Shown: positions 48,215 to 61,796, counted from the stretch's first letter. The stretch is 64,000 nucleotides of DNA from Branchiostoma floridae (GCF_000003815.2 NC_049979.1:93838-157837); one strand, 5' to 3'. A program made the numbers and translations. Notes: generated by a model from the sequence alone, not told the origin.

Positions 48215-50655
48215 TGAACACCAGCTCCAGCTCCCAGTCCCAGAAAAACACAGCTCAACTTGTCACACTGCAGGGTTGATCAGTCTGGCACCAAGATATG
48301 CTTCCATATGACTTAACACACAGGAGAACTTACAACTGCTGACAATCAACACCTTTCTACCAGCACAAACTGGAACGTCCGACTTCCGTCAGGGTGTGTG
48401 TCAAACTAGGACATCTCTCCGTGCATGCCTGGTGACCTCCAGTAACCTACACCACGGCATCATGGGAATGGGCAGGTGGGGAGTGTTTGTAAATTACTTG
48501 CACCTGCCTTTCTTGGGTCACAACCTACTTTCTACAAAAGAAATCTTGTTTATAGACAATAGATAACGATGGGGAAATCCACTGGAACATTGTAATCTGC
48601 CATGAACAGTTGTGTGAAAATCCCATCGGTGCCCCATCACGGATATCCGATACGTGCCAAACTCACTTGTCAAGGCCAGAGTGCGACCTGGGATGGCTTG
48701 CTGACCTATTTAGACCACATCTACACCCGCAGTACAACAGAGGAAGGACAAAATAAACCAGGTTATTTTGGTACATGGACAACACAAAAGGACATATTTA
48801 CTTACCCAGGACAGCCTGGATGCAGGCATGTACTTGTGTTTAAAAACTACAGATTTGAAGTGATGTAACCTGCATCATTCATCCATACAGCCTGACATTC
48901 AAACATTAAAATTCTGGAACATAAATCTAAAAATCATCAAAGCGTATTTTAGGACAAAATAAATAACCTAGAGTTCCACAACTCCATACCTTCGCCATAT
49001 GATTCTACTTTTACAACTGTTGTATTGATTGTGATTGTCTTTAATTATGCAAACAAGTTCCTTATTTGCATAAATTGTATTAGTTGATCATCTCCTCCCC
49101 CAGATAACAGATGTACACAGTCTATGTTCAGAAAGAAGGCTTTAATTACATTTTCTGACTCTGTATGAAATTCCCATGATCTACCACTAAGTATTTTCTC
49201 AATAATTATGCAAATTGGATTCATTTCCACAATTGCTATCTATAATCAACATTCCTGCTGCAGTAGAAAGCCACTAGGTGGCCCATTATTGAACTTGATC
49301 TTCATTTTGCTGACCAAGATACATCAAAGCCTACATGAGTTATGACAGACAGACACACAAACACACCCAAAATGTTGCCTTCTTGGCAAAGGTAACCAGT
49401 TGAGTTGTACATTTACTTGTATAAAAATTAATTCTGTGTAATGCTTAAGTTGACATCACAATACAAGTGCTTGGATTCACCCCATGACAATCAGACTTGA
49501 ATATTTTTGACAGAGCTGGACTCTGACATTGTCTGCAGTAAAGAACGCAGTAAAGAACACAGAGTCATAACAAAGGTCACACTAAACGCAGAGTAATAAC
49601 AAAGGTCACACTTAACACTTTCTCCTACCAAAACAGCAGATCATTCTTTCCCAATCTTAAACACAATTCAACTTTAACATATTGTACTTCAAGAAGAATT
49701 TTACTAATTATGCAAATAATGAAATATTGTAGGCTTGGCCATTTTGACGTTTTAACAAAACAATTTCTTCTTGTAATTACATATTTTGCACTATGTGTTT
49801 GTACTGGTTTGAAGTTCACCATTGGACCAATGTTGTAGCATCCAGAAGACAGAAAGGCATTCTGTGGTGGTTTCAAGTTTGCTGTAGATAGGTCACTGCC
49901 AAGTTTGCTGGAAATATGCCATCTCAACAACCAGGATCAGGATGATTAGTATGAAAATTATAATCTTTACAGTAACCCTCAGGACATTTTTTATTTCTTT
50001 TTTTTTCAATTTATTTACTTGATGTTCACCACAAAACAAGGCTCATGGAGCCAGTTATGAGTTTTGGGTTACAGTACTGGATTCTGAGGATGTTTGTTTA
50101 CCCTTGACTTGAAAAGTCTACAACATTGAAGTGTCGTGTATAATGGAGATAGAGAGCTCCAAGGGAGGTGATTTCAATTTGTTACCCTATTTTAGTATCC
50201 AATTTGTTACCCTATTCTAGTATCCAATTTGTTACCCTATTGTAGTATCACACCCTCAGGCACCAGTCATACACTGGGGAGAAACTGCCTCATGCGTCGC
50301 ACGACGTGGGAGCTACTAAGTCTAAGTAAGTAAAGTAAACTTAAATTCCCGCAAACTTAAATGCATTTACAGTAAGGCATTTCCGCATGGCAAGTAAATT
50401 TGCAGGAAAATTCCAATGTTTCAAGAAGAAAAGCCCTGTGGACAAAAACATTTCCTTGACTGTCTGAATAATCAGTTATGACATGTTATCCTAATATGAA
50501 GCAAAGGTAGCACGCACTGTTTACAAAGCAGCTTAAAACCATACCATTTCCACCATAATATGATAATCCTGTTTGGCAACAATTCTCAGCTTTTTTATTT
50601 GTTTGCAGACCTCCGCACATCCGTGCCAGCTTTGCAGATCAATTATGCAGAACAA
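48215..50655. other. Upstream region of the HIF-like gene
   Basis: It may hold 5'UTR exons and the promoter. I see no TATA box or CpG cluster I would defend. An octamer-type repeat lies at 49038-49073, a 24-bp triplication at 50170-50250, and a fragment of the GCGGTGGTTT family at 50335-50383. Confidence 0.5.
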
Positions 50656-50990
50656 AGTGGGTCATGGTCCTCACAAAAACCTCACATTCCCGTGTCTCAT
50701 TACAGACACCATAAACCTCACATGGTCCTCACAAAAACCTCACATTCCCGTGTCTCATTACATACACCATAAACCTCACATGGTCCTCACAAAAACCTCA
50801 CATTCCCGTGTCTCATTACAGACACCATAAACCTCACATGGTCCTCACAAAAACCTCACATTCCCGTGTCTCATTACATACACCATAAACCTCACATGGT
50901 CCTCACAAAAACCTCACATTCTCCTGCCTCATTACAGACACCATAAATCTCACATGGTCCTCACAACAACCTCACATTCCCCTGTCTCAA
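50656..50990. repeat. 58-bp minisatellite CATGGTCCTCACAAAAACCT
   Basis: About 5.5 copies, the last ones degenerate. Confidence 0.92.
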
Positions 50991-51791
50991 TACAATTTAC
51001 ATATACCATAAACCTCACATTCCAGTCTCATTATGATATACACCATAAATCCTTAACCATGGATCCATTCACTCCATCATGCTTATACTGCAGATCATAC
51101 TCCCATTGCCACATGACAATAAAACTAATTTTAAATATTCACAATAATTGTAATCACTGGTAGATTAATGCAAATCGCAGAATAGGACAAAAATCCAAAA
51201 CAGTGTGCAGCTATATTCTAATGTATATTTCATGCACCTTTGGCCCTTTTAAATGGTCAGCTACACCCCAAACCCACACTTTGCACAATGAACATTAATG
51301 AGACAAAAATCATGCCCGATCTTCAGTGAGCATAATGGTATTATAAGTAAAATTAATGTTAATGACCTGGTTCAAAATGCAAGTTGACGTAGGGTTTTAG
51401 GTTTGTTTGCTTTTTTTACTGGCAAAACTATATGGCGAGCCTAATGAGTAATGGTACATAGTATAGTGTGCAAGAAGGCTGTGGGGAAAACACTCCCCAT
51501 TTTTGTGAAAATGTTAACTTTCTAGCTAATCATAGTAATAGCAAAAAAAGTCAGACTAAAACTGTTACATGATGAATTTCAAAAGTTAAATAAATATGTA
51601 GGTCTACACATATATTTACCAAATATGGGACACATGCCACATCTCTGTGAAATGGTAACATGGCGCCACCTAACAGATGCTGCTTATACTGCAGTTCTCA
51701 GCCAAGAAGCTTGACATTTGTAACTTTACGTGCCGTTTGTCTGTGTCTCTGTTTGTGGACAGCTAATTTAAGAAGCTAAGGACAGATCCTA
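50991..51791. other. Unique DNA, no gene seen
   Basis: AT-rich; no recognised feature. Confidence 0.6.
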
Positions 51792-53520
51792 CTCTCATGT
51801 CCCTAATAAACGTACCGGGACGTTTATTTTTTTCAGCCTCACAATCCACCCGGTACGTTCTTATTTTGGACGGTACGTTTATTTTTTTCTGAAAATTGGG
51901 GCTTTGCTAAGCCAGGACCCTCAAAGAATTGAAGTTTTTGGCGTTTCTGTCCATATTTCCGCGGTATTTTTGCTCAAAATTCACTATTTTGGGGGCGAAA
52001 CGGCGCGGATTTCCATCAGTAGCGTTACGCTTTCGGTGATTTTGGTCGATCTCGCTATGACGCTACGAAGTAAAATGTTGTTCTTGGGGGAAAATAAAAC
52101 ACCACACTGACGTTTTGAAATACAATTTTTACATAAATAACTTTTAGTTTTAATTTAGTAGTAGTTTACAGTCTCTGTTTACATCGTAAACCAGCACCTT
52201 GCACGAGGATTTTCCGGTCTTGTGGTTCCATGCGCTTTCGGCAGCGAGGCGGAAGAGTGATTCATTCACATTTTAAATAAATGCTGGACGTAAAAATAAC
52301 AACTATAACTTCGTTTCCCTTGTGATATGAGTTTTGAAGCCGCAAATTCTCCAAAACGGCAGGAATTCGTCGGTAAAAACAGCAAGTTCATAATGATTTC
52401 TAAGCATCAAACCGCCACAAAACTTTCCTTTGTAGATGCATGTGCCATTATGCCGAGATGGTCACATCGAAATAAAACTTTCTCTACGTAGGTTTATTTC
52501 TTTGACAAAAATCAACCTTAGTCTAGATTTCCAATTACTAACATTCATTTAATAGATTGAATCATTTCTATACCGTAATCACTGTATTTTGTGCTACACA
52601 GCAGAATTCTTGTTGCGACATTTTACCTTGGTAAAAGTGGAGTCGTCCACTGACCCCTAGTGACCTTGCAGCGACGCCATCTCGGAGAAAAACGCAAAGA
52701 CGGAGATTTTCCATTTTTGGCCCGCGGAATACGAAAATTGGGACAGCGTACATGCATTTCAAGAACCTAAAACATCAGATACATGAACGGACGGTCTATT
52801 TCTAAAATCTGCTCGCATAGTCTTCCAGTCTGCACAGAAATGACGATGTAGAGAAGGGTAGAAGTGAAGAGTCTGAGATGAGAAAAAACGCCACGTGAAT
52901 TCAACAACACTTAGGTGGAAACACTTTGCATAAAATCATATAATTTTGTATAATGTTTCCTTTATTCAATGTTTCCTTCATAAAGAGTCCAAGTTGAGCC
53001 TAAATTTTGCTGATGTAGTGCAGAACTTTTAAAAAAAAGTGATCCCCTCGTGGATAATTTAGCGCAGCGTAACGCGGCCGGCCACGCGCCGGTGACCGCT
53101 ATCGGCAGTGTTCAGCATAGCGGCCGGACCGAAAATTGTCTGGCCGCGACCGCATTCGACAGGTGACCGCTATAGACTATTTCTTAATGCTTAGGGAAAA
53201 TCCAAGGTACACAAAATGGAGAAAATATCATAATAATAATCTGGTAAATTCTTCATAATTCGAACAAGATATCTATAGTCCTTCAGCTCATCATTTATAC
53301 AACTAACTGATGTGGTTCTTAGGCATAAATAAATAAAAAGAACCTACCACTTATCATCTTCTTTTCTTTGGACAGAAGAAGCATGGTCACAGTTAAATAC
53401 ATGTAATTTGGTAATTTTCCGGGGGGTATGTTTATTCCGGGGGGTACGTTTATTAGATATTGAAGATTTGTCCGGGGGGTATGTTTATTCCGGGGGGTAT
53501 GTTTATTAGGGACATGAGAG
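51792..53520. mobile_element. 1.7-kb TIR element with TA flanks
   Basis: The left end CTCTCATGTCCCTAATAAAC and the right end GTTTATTAGGGACATGAGAG are inverted copies. TA flanks both ends (51790-51791, 53521-53522). Both subterminal regions repeat a GGTACGTTTATT word. The centre has CG-rich parts (GGCCGGCCACGCGCC at about 53080) unlike the surroundings. No long ORF is seen, so it is non-autonomous. Confidence 0.78.
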
Positions 53521-53605
53521 TAATGATATTTTGTATGGTTGTAGGGGTCAGGAATATATATAGTGAGCTCCGTAATGGGAATTGTTAAAAACCGCACAAC
53601 CAGGC

Positions 53606-54158
53606 NNNNNNNNNNNNNNNNNNNNNNNNNNNNNNNNNNNNNNNNNNNNNNNNNNNNNNNNNNNNNNNNNNNNNNNNNNNNNNNNNNNNNNNNNNNNNNN
53701 NNNNNNNNNNNNNNNNNNNNNNNNNNNNNNNNNNNNNNNNNNNNNNNNNNNNNNNNNNNNNNNNNNNNNNNNNNNNNNNNNNNNNNNNNNNNNNNNNNNN
53801 NNNNNNNNNNNNNNNNNNNNNNNNNNNNNNNNNNNNNNNNNNNNNNNNNNNNNNNNNNNNNNNNNNNNNNNNNNNNNNNNNNNNNNNNNNNNNNNNNNNN
53901 NNNNNNNNNNNNNNNNNNNNNNNNNNNNNNNNNNNNNNNNNNNNNNNNNNNNNNNNNNNNNNNNNNNNNNNNNNNNNNNNNNNNNNNNNNNNNNNNNNNN
54001 NNNNNNNNNNNNNNNNNNNNNNNNNNNNNNNNNNNNNNNNNNNNNNNNNNNNNNNNNNNNNNNNNNNNNNNNNNNNNNNNNNNNNNNNNNNNNNNNNNNN
54101 NNNNNNNNNNNNNNNNNNNNNNNNNNNNNNNNNNNNNNNNNNNNNNNNNNNNNNNNNN
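53606..54158. other. Assembly gap (553 N)
   Basis: Run of N; flanking DNA is unique. Confidence 1.
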
Positions 54159-55010
54159 GGTATCTGACTGGGTTGTGAACAGAGATGCCAAATGGCTTAA
54201 ATTTGTCACCTATTTATTTCTATCAGTGCCAATGGGTCCCCCCAAATGTGCAATCTTTTAGCTTTAGAATAAAGAAATTGCAGTTGGCGAAATAGCATGA
54301 ATGGGCACAGCCCAAATGTCAACAGACAAGATCACTGCAATGTCCTGTTGATCAATCTTGTATGTTGATTTTTACCTTCCATTACAACATTATGATTTTC
54401 GAAAGTTACCTAGCATCTTGTTTGGGGCCAAACCTTAGGAATCCCATTCTTGCAGAAGACACATATTTGACCTGTGTGTCGCACATCAGTGAGGCCACAA
54501 GGAAAAACTGAGAAAATCTTTTCCGCAATAACTCGTCACCAGCAGGCACGCCAGGTGAAATGCCTACTTCCCTAGTACCTGACTAAGCAATAAAAGTACA
54601 CGAAACAGCAGCAGCCCTAACTTAACACACCCTTAAGACACCGGTAAAGACATTTTTGTGAATATACGTTTAGATCTATCTTAGGGCCTCCCCTGTTAAT
54701 GTTATACAAGTACAAATTGTAATATATTAGCACATCCTGAGCCTTTTATCATGTTCTTGCAATTCCCACCTTACCTGCTAGGCAGCATTGTTTACATGCA
54801 TGGGTAAGCTGGAAGTATGCAAAACATATAAAAAGAAGCAAATGGGCAAATTGCAAAAAAAATACAACGAAATAAGCCAAATACAACCTGTTACATGAAT
54901 ATTTTGAAATGCATACAGCAAAATAAAGTCAGACTAACCTGCAGAAATAATCAGAGTATTTATTAGCAACTGAACATCCTTATAATTTAAAAGATAAAGT
55001 GGATGACAGA
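54159..55010. other. Unique DNA, no gene seen
   Basis: No feature recognised. Confidence 0.6.
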
Positions 55011-55290
55011 TATGTAAACCCTCACACAATGTGCTAGAAGATATGTAACTAAATCCTCACACAATGTGCTAGAAGATATGTAAACCCTCACACAATGTGC
55101 TGGAAGATATGTAAACCCTCACACAATGTGCTAGAAGATATGTAAATCCTCACACAATGTGCTAGAAGATATGTAAACCCTCACACAATGTGCTAGAAGA
55201 TATGTAAACCCTCACACAATGTGCTAGAAGATATGTAAACCCTCACACAATGTGCTGGAAGATATGTAAACCCTCACACAATGTGCTTGA
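55011..55290. repeat. 30-bp minisatellite CCCTCACACAATGTGCTAGA
   Basis: About nine copies, one with a 4-bp insertion. Confidence 0.93.
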
Positions 55291-55885
55291 GAAGAATACA
55301 TCATGTGTTCCTCCAGCATTTTAAGTAATGCACCAATGCAGTAGGCCTAAACAGCTGCTCATACCCATAGCAAAATGAGCAGTACATGTTCATGACATTT
55401 GACTTGTTTTTCATAGCAGGGAATTTATAAAGGCCTGAATCTGAAAAACAGTTTGACATTTATACAAAAAATAACAAATTGCTTTCTGTTGATATGATTA
55501 ATAACCTTTACGATACAAATGACTTCAAAACAACTTTTCAGTCAAGGATCCAATTAATCCAGTAAAAGCGAGCAGATGATGGTGTGACATTAAAAGGGAC
55601 CTTATCCCATTCATCCCAACCATTCAATTAATCCAACAAATGCCAGCAATCGATAACACCAAAGGAAACAGCTTTGCCCCATTTCTGTTCATGTGAATAT
55701 TGTAAATCCACAAATATGCACATTTCTACTAACCTCCAAGCAGATAATGGCGTGGAAGGTTACATTTTCAGGTACAATATACTTTTATAGATTTATATGC
55801 ATTACGAAGAGAAGCTGCAAAGGTCTGAAAAAGTATTTTCTGACCTACTTATTAAGAAAATGTTAACTTGAACAATAGATACTCA
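55291..55885. other. Unique DNA, no gene seen
   Basis: AT-rich; AATTAATCCA occurs twice in a loose direct repeat at about 55550-55640. Confidence 0.55.
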
Positions 55886-56505
55886 AAAGGTATGGTTGTG
55901 ACTTAGGTATGGTTGTAACTTAGGTATGGTTGTGACTTAGGTATGGTTGTGACTTTGGTATGGTTGTAACTTAGGTATGGTTGTGACTTGGGTATGGTTG
56001 TGACTTGGGTATGGTTGTGACTTGGGTATGGTTGTGACTTAGGTATGGTTGTGACTTAGGTATGGTTGTGACTTAGGTATGGTTGTGACTTAAGGTGGGG
56101 TCACACATGCATATATATTTAAGTCTGTTTGAGGTGCGTATGACGCTCTTAGTCTCTACCAGGCTCCACAGGTCGCGGGGAAAATAGTACAAATTGGACA
56201 AATATAGATACATAACATGCCAGATGAGTTAGCTGACCGAGAAGTATGGTTAGCTACCCAGCTAACTCGTCCGACATGTTACCTGTTTACGTTTGTCCAA
56301 TTTCTATTATTTTTACAACGACCTGTGGAGCCTGGTGGAGGCAAATACTCCCATGCGCGCCTCATACGGACTTAAATATATACGCAGGTGTGACCCCACC
56401 TTTAGGTATGGTTGTGACTTAGGTATGGTTGTGACTTAGGTATGGATGTGACTTAGGTATGGATGTGACTTAGGTATGGTTGTAACTTTGGTATGGTTGT
56501 ATACT
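55886..56505. repeat. 17-bp minisatellite TATGGTTGTGACTTAGG, split by a MITE
   Basis: About 19 units in two blocks on either side of the element at 56093-56401. Confidence 0.92.
56093..56401. mobile_element. 309-bp foldback MITE with TTA target duplication
   Basis: The left end AGGTGGGGTCACACATGCAT and the right end GTGTGACCCCACCT are inverted copies, and the inversion extends almost to the centre (for example GGCTCCACAGGTCG against ACGACCTGTGGAGCC). TTA flanks both sides (56090-56092, 56402-56404), and the repeat it interrupts has a single TTA at that place. TWA targets are typical of PIF/Harbinger. Confidence 0.88.
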
Positions 56506-56689
56506 CCATACTAGCTTGCGTTGTGTACATCTCAAAGCACTGTAACAGTTATATATGACATGCAGTGTGATATATATATATATATATATGTGTGTATAGT
56601 CCTAGTCTGTTAACTTCCTAACACTAGTAACAGACAGATAGACATGACTAACGTTTATTGATATTGGCAAATGATCTGCTGTGTGGCCC

Positions 56690-59600
56690 AAAGCCCATCT
56701 ATGATATTGCTTTAGCCCATGACTTCAGTTTGCGTTCCCATTGATATGGCCTGATATTGCTTTAGCCCATGACTTCAGTTTGCGTTCCCTTTGACATGGC
56801 CTGATATTGCTTTAGCCCATGACTTCAGTTTTCGTTCCCTTTGATATGGCCTGATATTGCTAAAGTCTGCGTTCCCTTTGATATGGCCTGATATTGCTTT
56901 AGCCCATGACATCAGTTTGCGTTCCCTTTGACATGGCCTGATATTGCTTTAGCCCATGACTTCAGTTTGCGTTCCCTTTGATATGGCCTGATATTGCTTT
57001 AGCCCATGACTTCTGTTTGCGTTCCCTTTGATATGGCCTGATATTGCTTTAGCCCATGACATCAGTTTGCGCTCCCTTTGATATGGCCTGATATTGCTTC
57101 AGTTTGCGTTCCCTTTGATATGGCCTGATATTGCTTTAGCCCATGACTTCAGTCTGCGTTCCCTTTGATATGGCCTGATATTGCTTTAGCCCATGACATC
57201 AGTTTGCGTTCCCTTTGACATGGCCTGATATTGCTTTAGCCCATGACTTCAGTTTGCGTTCCCTTTGATATGGCCTGATATTGCTTTAGCCCATGACATC
57301 AGTCTGCGTTCCCTTTGATATGGCCTGATATTGCTTTAGCCCATGACTTCAGTTTGCGTTCCCTTTGATATGGCCTGATATTGCTTTAGCCCATGACATC
57401 AGTTTGCGCTCCCTTTGATATGGCCTGATATTGCTTCAGTTTGCGTTCCCTTTGATATGGCCTGATATTGCTTTAGCCCATGACTTCAGTCTGCGTTCCC
57501 TTTGATATGGCCTGATATTGCTTTAGCCCATGACATCAGTTTGCGCTCCCTTTGATATGGCCTGATATTGCTTTAGTCCATGACATCAGTTTGCGCTCCC
57601 TTTGATATGGCATGATATTGCTTTAGCCCATGACATCAGTTTGCGTTCCCTTTGATATGGCAGGATATGGCTTCAGTTTGCGTTCCCTTTGATATGGCCT
57701 GATATTGCTTTAGCCCATGACTTCAGTCTGCGTTCCCTTTGATATGGCCTGATATTGCTTTAGCCCATGACATCAGTTTGCGCTCCCTTTGATATGGCCT
57801 GATATTGCTTCAGTTTGCGTTCCCTTTGATATGGCCTGATATTGCTTCAGTTTGCGTTCCCTTTGATATGGCCTGATATTGCTTTAGCCCATGACTTCAG
57901 TCTGCGTTCCCTTTGATATGGCCTGATATTGCTTTAGCCCATGACATCAGTTTGCGCTCCCTTTGATATGGCCTGATATTGCTTCAGTTTGCGTTCCCTT
58001 TGATATGGCCTGATATTGCTTTAGCCCATGACATCAGTCTGCGTTCCCTTTGATATGGCCTGATATTGCTTTAGCCCATGACTTCAGTTTGCGTTCCCTT
58101 TGATATGGCCTGATATTGCTTTAGCCCATGACATCAGTTTGCCTTCCCTTTGATATGGCCTGATATTGCTTTAGCCCATGACTTCAGTCTGCGTTCCCTT
58201 TGATATGGCCTGATATTGCTTTAGCCCATGACTACAGTTTGCGTTCCCTTTGATATGGCCTGATATTGCTTTAGCCCATGACATCAGTTTGCGATCCCTT
58301 TGATATGGCCTGATATTGCTTCAGCCCATGACTTCAGTCTGCGTTCCCTTTGATATGGCCTGATATTGCTTCAGCCCATGACTTCAGTTTGCGTTCCCGT
58401 TGATATGGCCTGATATTGCTTCAGTTTGCCTTCCCTTTGATATGGCCTGATATTGCTTTAGCCCATGACTACAGTTTGCGTTCCCTTTGATATGGCCTGA
58501 TATTGCTTTAGCCCATGACATCAGTTTGCGCTCCCTTTGATATGGCCTGATATTGCTTTAGCCCATGACATCAGNNNNNNNNNNNNNNNNNNNNNNNNNN
58601 NNNNNNNNNNNNNNNNNNNNNNNNNNNNNNNNNNNNNNNNNNNNNNNNNNNNNNNNNNNNNNNNNNNNNNNNNNCCTTTGATATGGCCTGATATTGCTTT
58701 AGCCCATGACATCAGGTTGCCTTCCCTTTGATATGGCCTGATATTGCTTTAGCCCATGACTTCAGTCTGCGTTCCCTTGTGATATGGCCTGATATTGCTT
58801 TAGCCCATGACTACAGTTTGCGTTCCCTTTGATATGGCCTGACATTGCTTTAGCCCATGACATCAGTTTGCCTTCCCTTTGATATGGCCTGATATTGCTT
58901 TAGCCCATGACTTCAGTCTGCGTTCCCTTTGATATGGCCCGAGAATGCCTTAGCCCATGACTACAGTTTGCGTTCCCTTTGATATGGCCTGATATTGCTT
59001 TAGCCCATGACATCAGTTTGCGCTCCCTTTGATATGGCCTGATATTGCTTTAGCCCATGACATCAGTTTGCGCTCCCTTTGATATGGCCTGATATTGCTT
59101 TAGCGCATGACTTCAGTTTGCCTTCCCTTTGACATGGCCTGATATTGCTTTAGCCCATGACATCAGTTTGCGCTCCCTTTGATATGGCCTGATATTGCTT
59201 TAGCCCATGACATCAGTTTGCGCTCCCTTTGATATGGCCTGATATTGCTTTAGCCCATGACTTCAGTTTGCCTTCCCTTTGATATGGCCTGATATTGCTT
59301 TAGCCCATGACATCAGTTTGCGCTCCCTTTGATATGGCCTGATATTGCTTTAGCCCATGACTTCAGTTTGTGCTCCCTTTGATATGGCCTGATATTGCTT
59401 TAGCCCATGACTTCAGTCTGCGTTCCCTTTGATATGGCCTGATATTGCTTCAGTTTGCCTTCCCTTTGATATGGCCTGATATTGCTTTAGCCCATGACTT
59501 CAGTTTGCGTTCCCTTTGATATGGCCTGATATTGCTTTAGCCCATGACATCAGTTTGTGCTCCCTTTGATATGGCCTGATATTGCTTCAGTTTGCGCTCC

Positions 59601-60147
59601 CTTTGATATGGCCTGATATTGCTTTAGCCCATGACATCAGTTTGTGCTCCCTTTGATATGGCCTGATATTGCTTTAGCCCATGACTTCAGTTTGCCTTCC
59701 CTTTGATATGGCCTGATATTGCTTTAGCCCATGACTTCAGTTTGTGCTCCCTTTGATATGGCCTGATATTGCTTTAGCCCATGACTTCAGTCTGCGTTCC
59801 CTTTGATATGGCCTGATATTGCTTCAGTTTGCCTTCCCTTTGATATGGCCTGATATTGCTTTAGCCCATGACTTCAGTTTGCGTTCCCTTTGATATGGCC
59901 TGATATTGCTTTAGCCCATGACATCAGTTTGCGCTCCCTTTGATATGGCCTGATATTGCTTTAGCCCATGACATCAGTTTGCCTTCCCTTTGATATGGCC
60001 TGATATTGCTTTAGCCCATGACTTCAGTTTGTGCTCCCTTTGATATGGCCTGATATTGCTTTAGCCCATGACATCAGTTTGCCTTCCCTTTGATATGGCC
60101 TGATATTGCTTTAGCCCATGACTTCAGTTTGCGTTCCCTTTGATATC
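56690..60147. repeat. 49-bp minisatellite GATATGGCCTGATATTGCTT, about 70 copies
   Basis: Full units carry TAGCCCATGAC plus TTCAGT or ATCAGT; short units of about 32 bp lack that part. Short and long units alternate in blocks, so higher-order duplication occurred. A gap lies at 58575-58674. Confidence 0.95.
58575..58674. other. Assembly gap (100 N)
   Basis: Inside the 49-bp minisatellite; the true length is unknown. Confidence 1.
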
Positions 60148-60344
60148 ACTGACAAACTCTCCTGCCTCACTAGACAGTATCAGAACTGGGCAAGGCTATA
60201 TATCTAACCATCACACATGTAGCGACAAAATGGTAGGTAAAGGGGAAGTTATTCTGCAATACTACAATTATTTTGTTATTTTTGTTTTTTTGTTAATTTC
60301 TTGGGCACAAGAGCACCTTTCCAGCTGGACCATCACCCAACAGG

Positions 60345-60625
60345 TATGGCAGAAGGGCAAACTGCTGTGAGGAAACCATGGCAACAGAAGGGCAGACTGC
60401 TGTGAGGAAACCATGGCAACAGAAGGGCAAACTGATGTGAGGAAACCATGGCAACAGAAGGGCAGACTGCTATGAGGAAACCATGGCAACAGAAGGGCAG
60501 ACTGCTATGAGGAAACCATGGCAACAGAAGGGCAAACTGCTGTGAGGAAACCATGGCAACAGAAGGGCAGACTGCTGTGAGGAAACCATGGCAACAGAAG
60601 GGCAAACTGCTGTGAGGGAACCAAT
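60345..60625. repeat. 35-bp minisatellite GAAACCATGGCAACAGAAGG
   Basis: About eight copies. Every unit holds ACCATGGCAAC, with one perfect RFX half-site (GGCAAC) and a weak second half. Confidence 0.92.
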
Positions 60626-61135
60626 CAAGTGCATTATATTCATGTGGACAATCCTTCAGCAGTGTACAGGTCACATCATCCCCACAGACACACACTGGAC
60701 ATGACTCAACTCTTCTATATTTACATCCATTTCAGTTGTTCAGCCAACAAATAACTTGGGATGCATGTATGGCAGCATTCCAATACAGTTCTAATATTCA
60801 AAAGACATGTCACTAGAACCTAGTAGAGATGTCAACAATGAAGAATAAAACTTAACTGAAACATTCTCATCCACTGAGAAGATCCCTAGTTATAATTATA
60901 GTCACCACGGTGGATAGACATTGGACACTGAACTCGTGAACGTACAACAAACATATAATGTAACAATGTTGCTACAGGGGAGAAATGCTTTTCATTTGAC
61001 GTCACCTGCGCCATGTTGGATTACAGCGTACATCTGTTAACCACACGAAGATGCTACTGCTTAATTCAATCACCCCCAACATTGTCATCGAGGATCCAAT
61101 TATAATTAGTGTGACGTCAAATACAGAATGAATGA
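60626..61135. other. Unique DNA with a CRE-like inverted pair
   Basis: CATTTGACGTCAC at about 60995 and GTGACGTCAAATA at about 61111 are inverted copies, perhaps ends of a small decayed element. No gene seen. Confidence 0.5.
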
Positions 61136-61143
61136 GTGGGAAT

Positions 61144-61576
61144 TAGGGCTGGGTACCGGTACAAAAAATTCAGGTCCAGGTCCGGTTCAGGTCCAAAGGA
61201 TCAGGTCCAAGTCCGGACCTAAACCTGGACCTGATGCAGTATGACTCATACCAATGGTCCATTTCACTACAAATAGATCTGTTTGGTGGAGTATTAGATT
61301 TACACTGGCGTTTTAAAATCCTTCAACACTAACTGCACCTGTACGATTGGCTGTAAAACTTGGTAGAAATTACTATAAACTCTACTCTACTTCACTCTTG
61401 TTATTTTCTTCCACCTACAAGCGCCAAAACGTGTGAATGCCTGATAAAATAAGCTGTTAATTTTCTAATCGGTCCAACATCCGGTCCACCTAATTTTTTC
61501 AGGTCCGGTTTTTCTGGACCGGTCCAATAAGAAAAACCAGTTTTGTGCCGGTACGCTGTACCGATACCCAGCCCTA
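61144..61576. mobile_element. 433-bp hAT-like MITE
   Basis: The left TIR TAGGGCTGGGTACCGGTAC and right end GTACCGATACCCAGCCCTA match inversely over 19 bp with one mismatch. The 8-bp target duplication GTGGGAAT flanks it exactly (61136-61143, 61577-61584), as for hAT transposons. The interior repeats CAGGTCC words and has no ORF. Confidence 0.92.
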
Positions 61577-61796
61577 GTGGGAATGTATATCACAAAGATA
61601 AGTAGTCAACCAAAGTAAATCCTAGTTTACAGCTGTGTGTGATTTGTGGCAGCTGATTCGTAGTTTTGTGACGGCCGTCCTGTGCCGAATATAATCCAGG
61701 AGAATTGCACATACTGGCTGCATGGTGCGATCCACTGTCAGGTGACATCATGTCTAGAACCAAAACAGTTTTTCAACCCTTTTCATCCGCTGCTTA

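Noticed and set aside
53319-54261. Frames of about 200-300 codons spanning the 553-N gap
   Set aside because: Almost all residues are unknown; the known ends show no coding signal.
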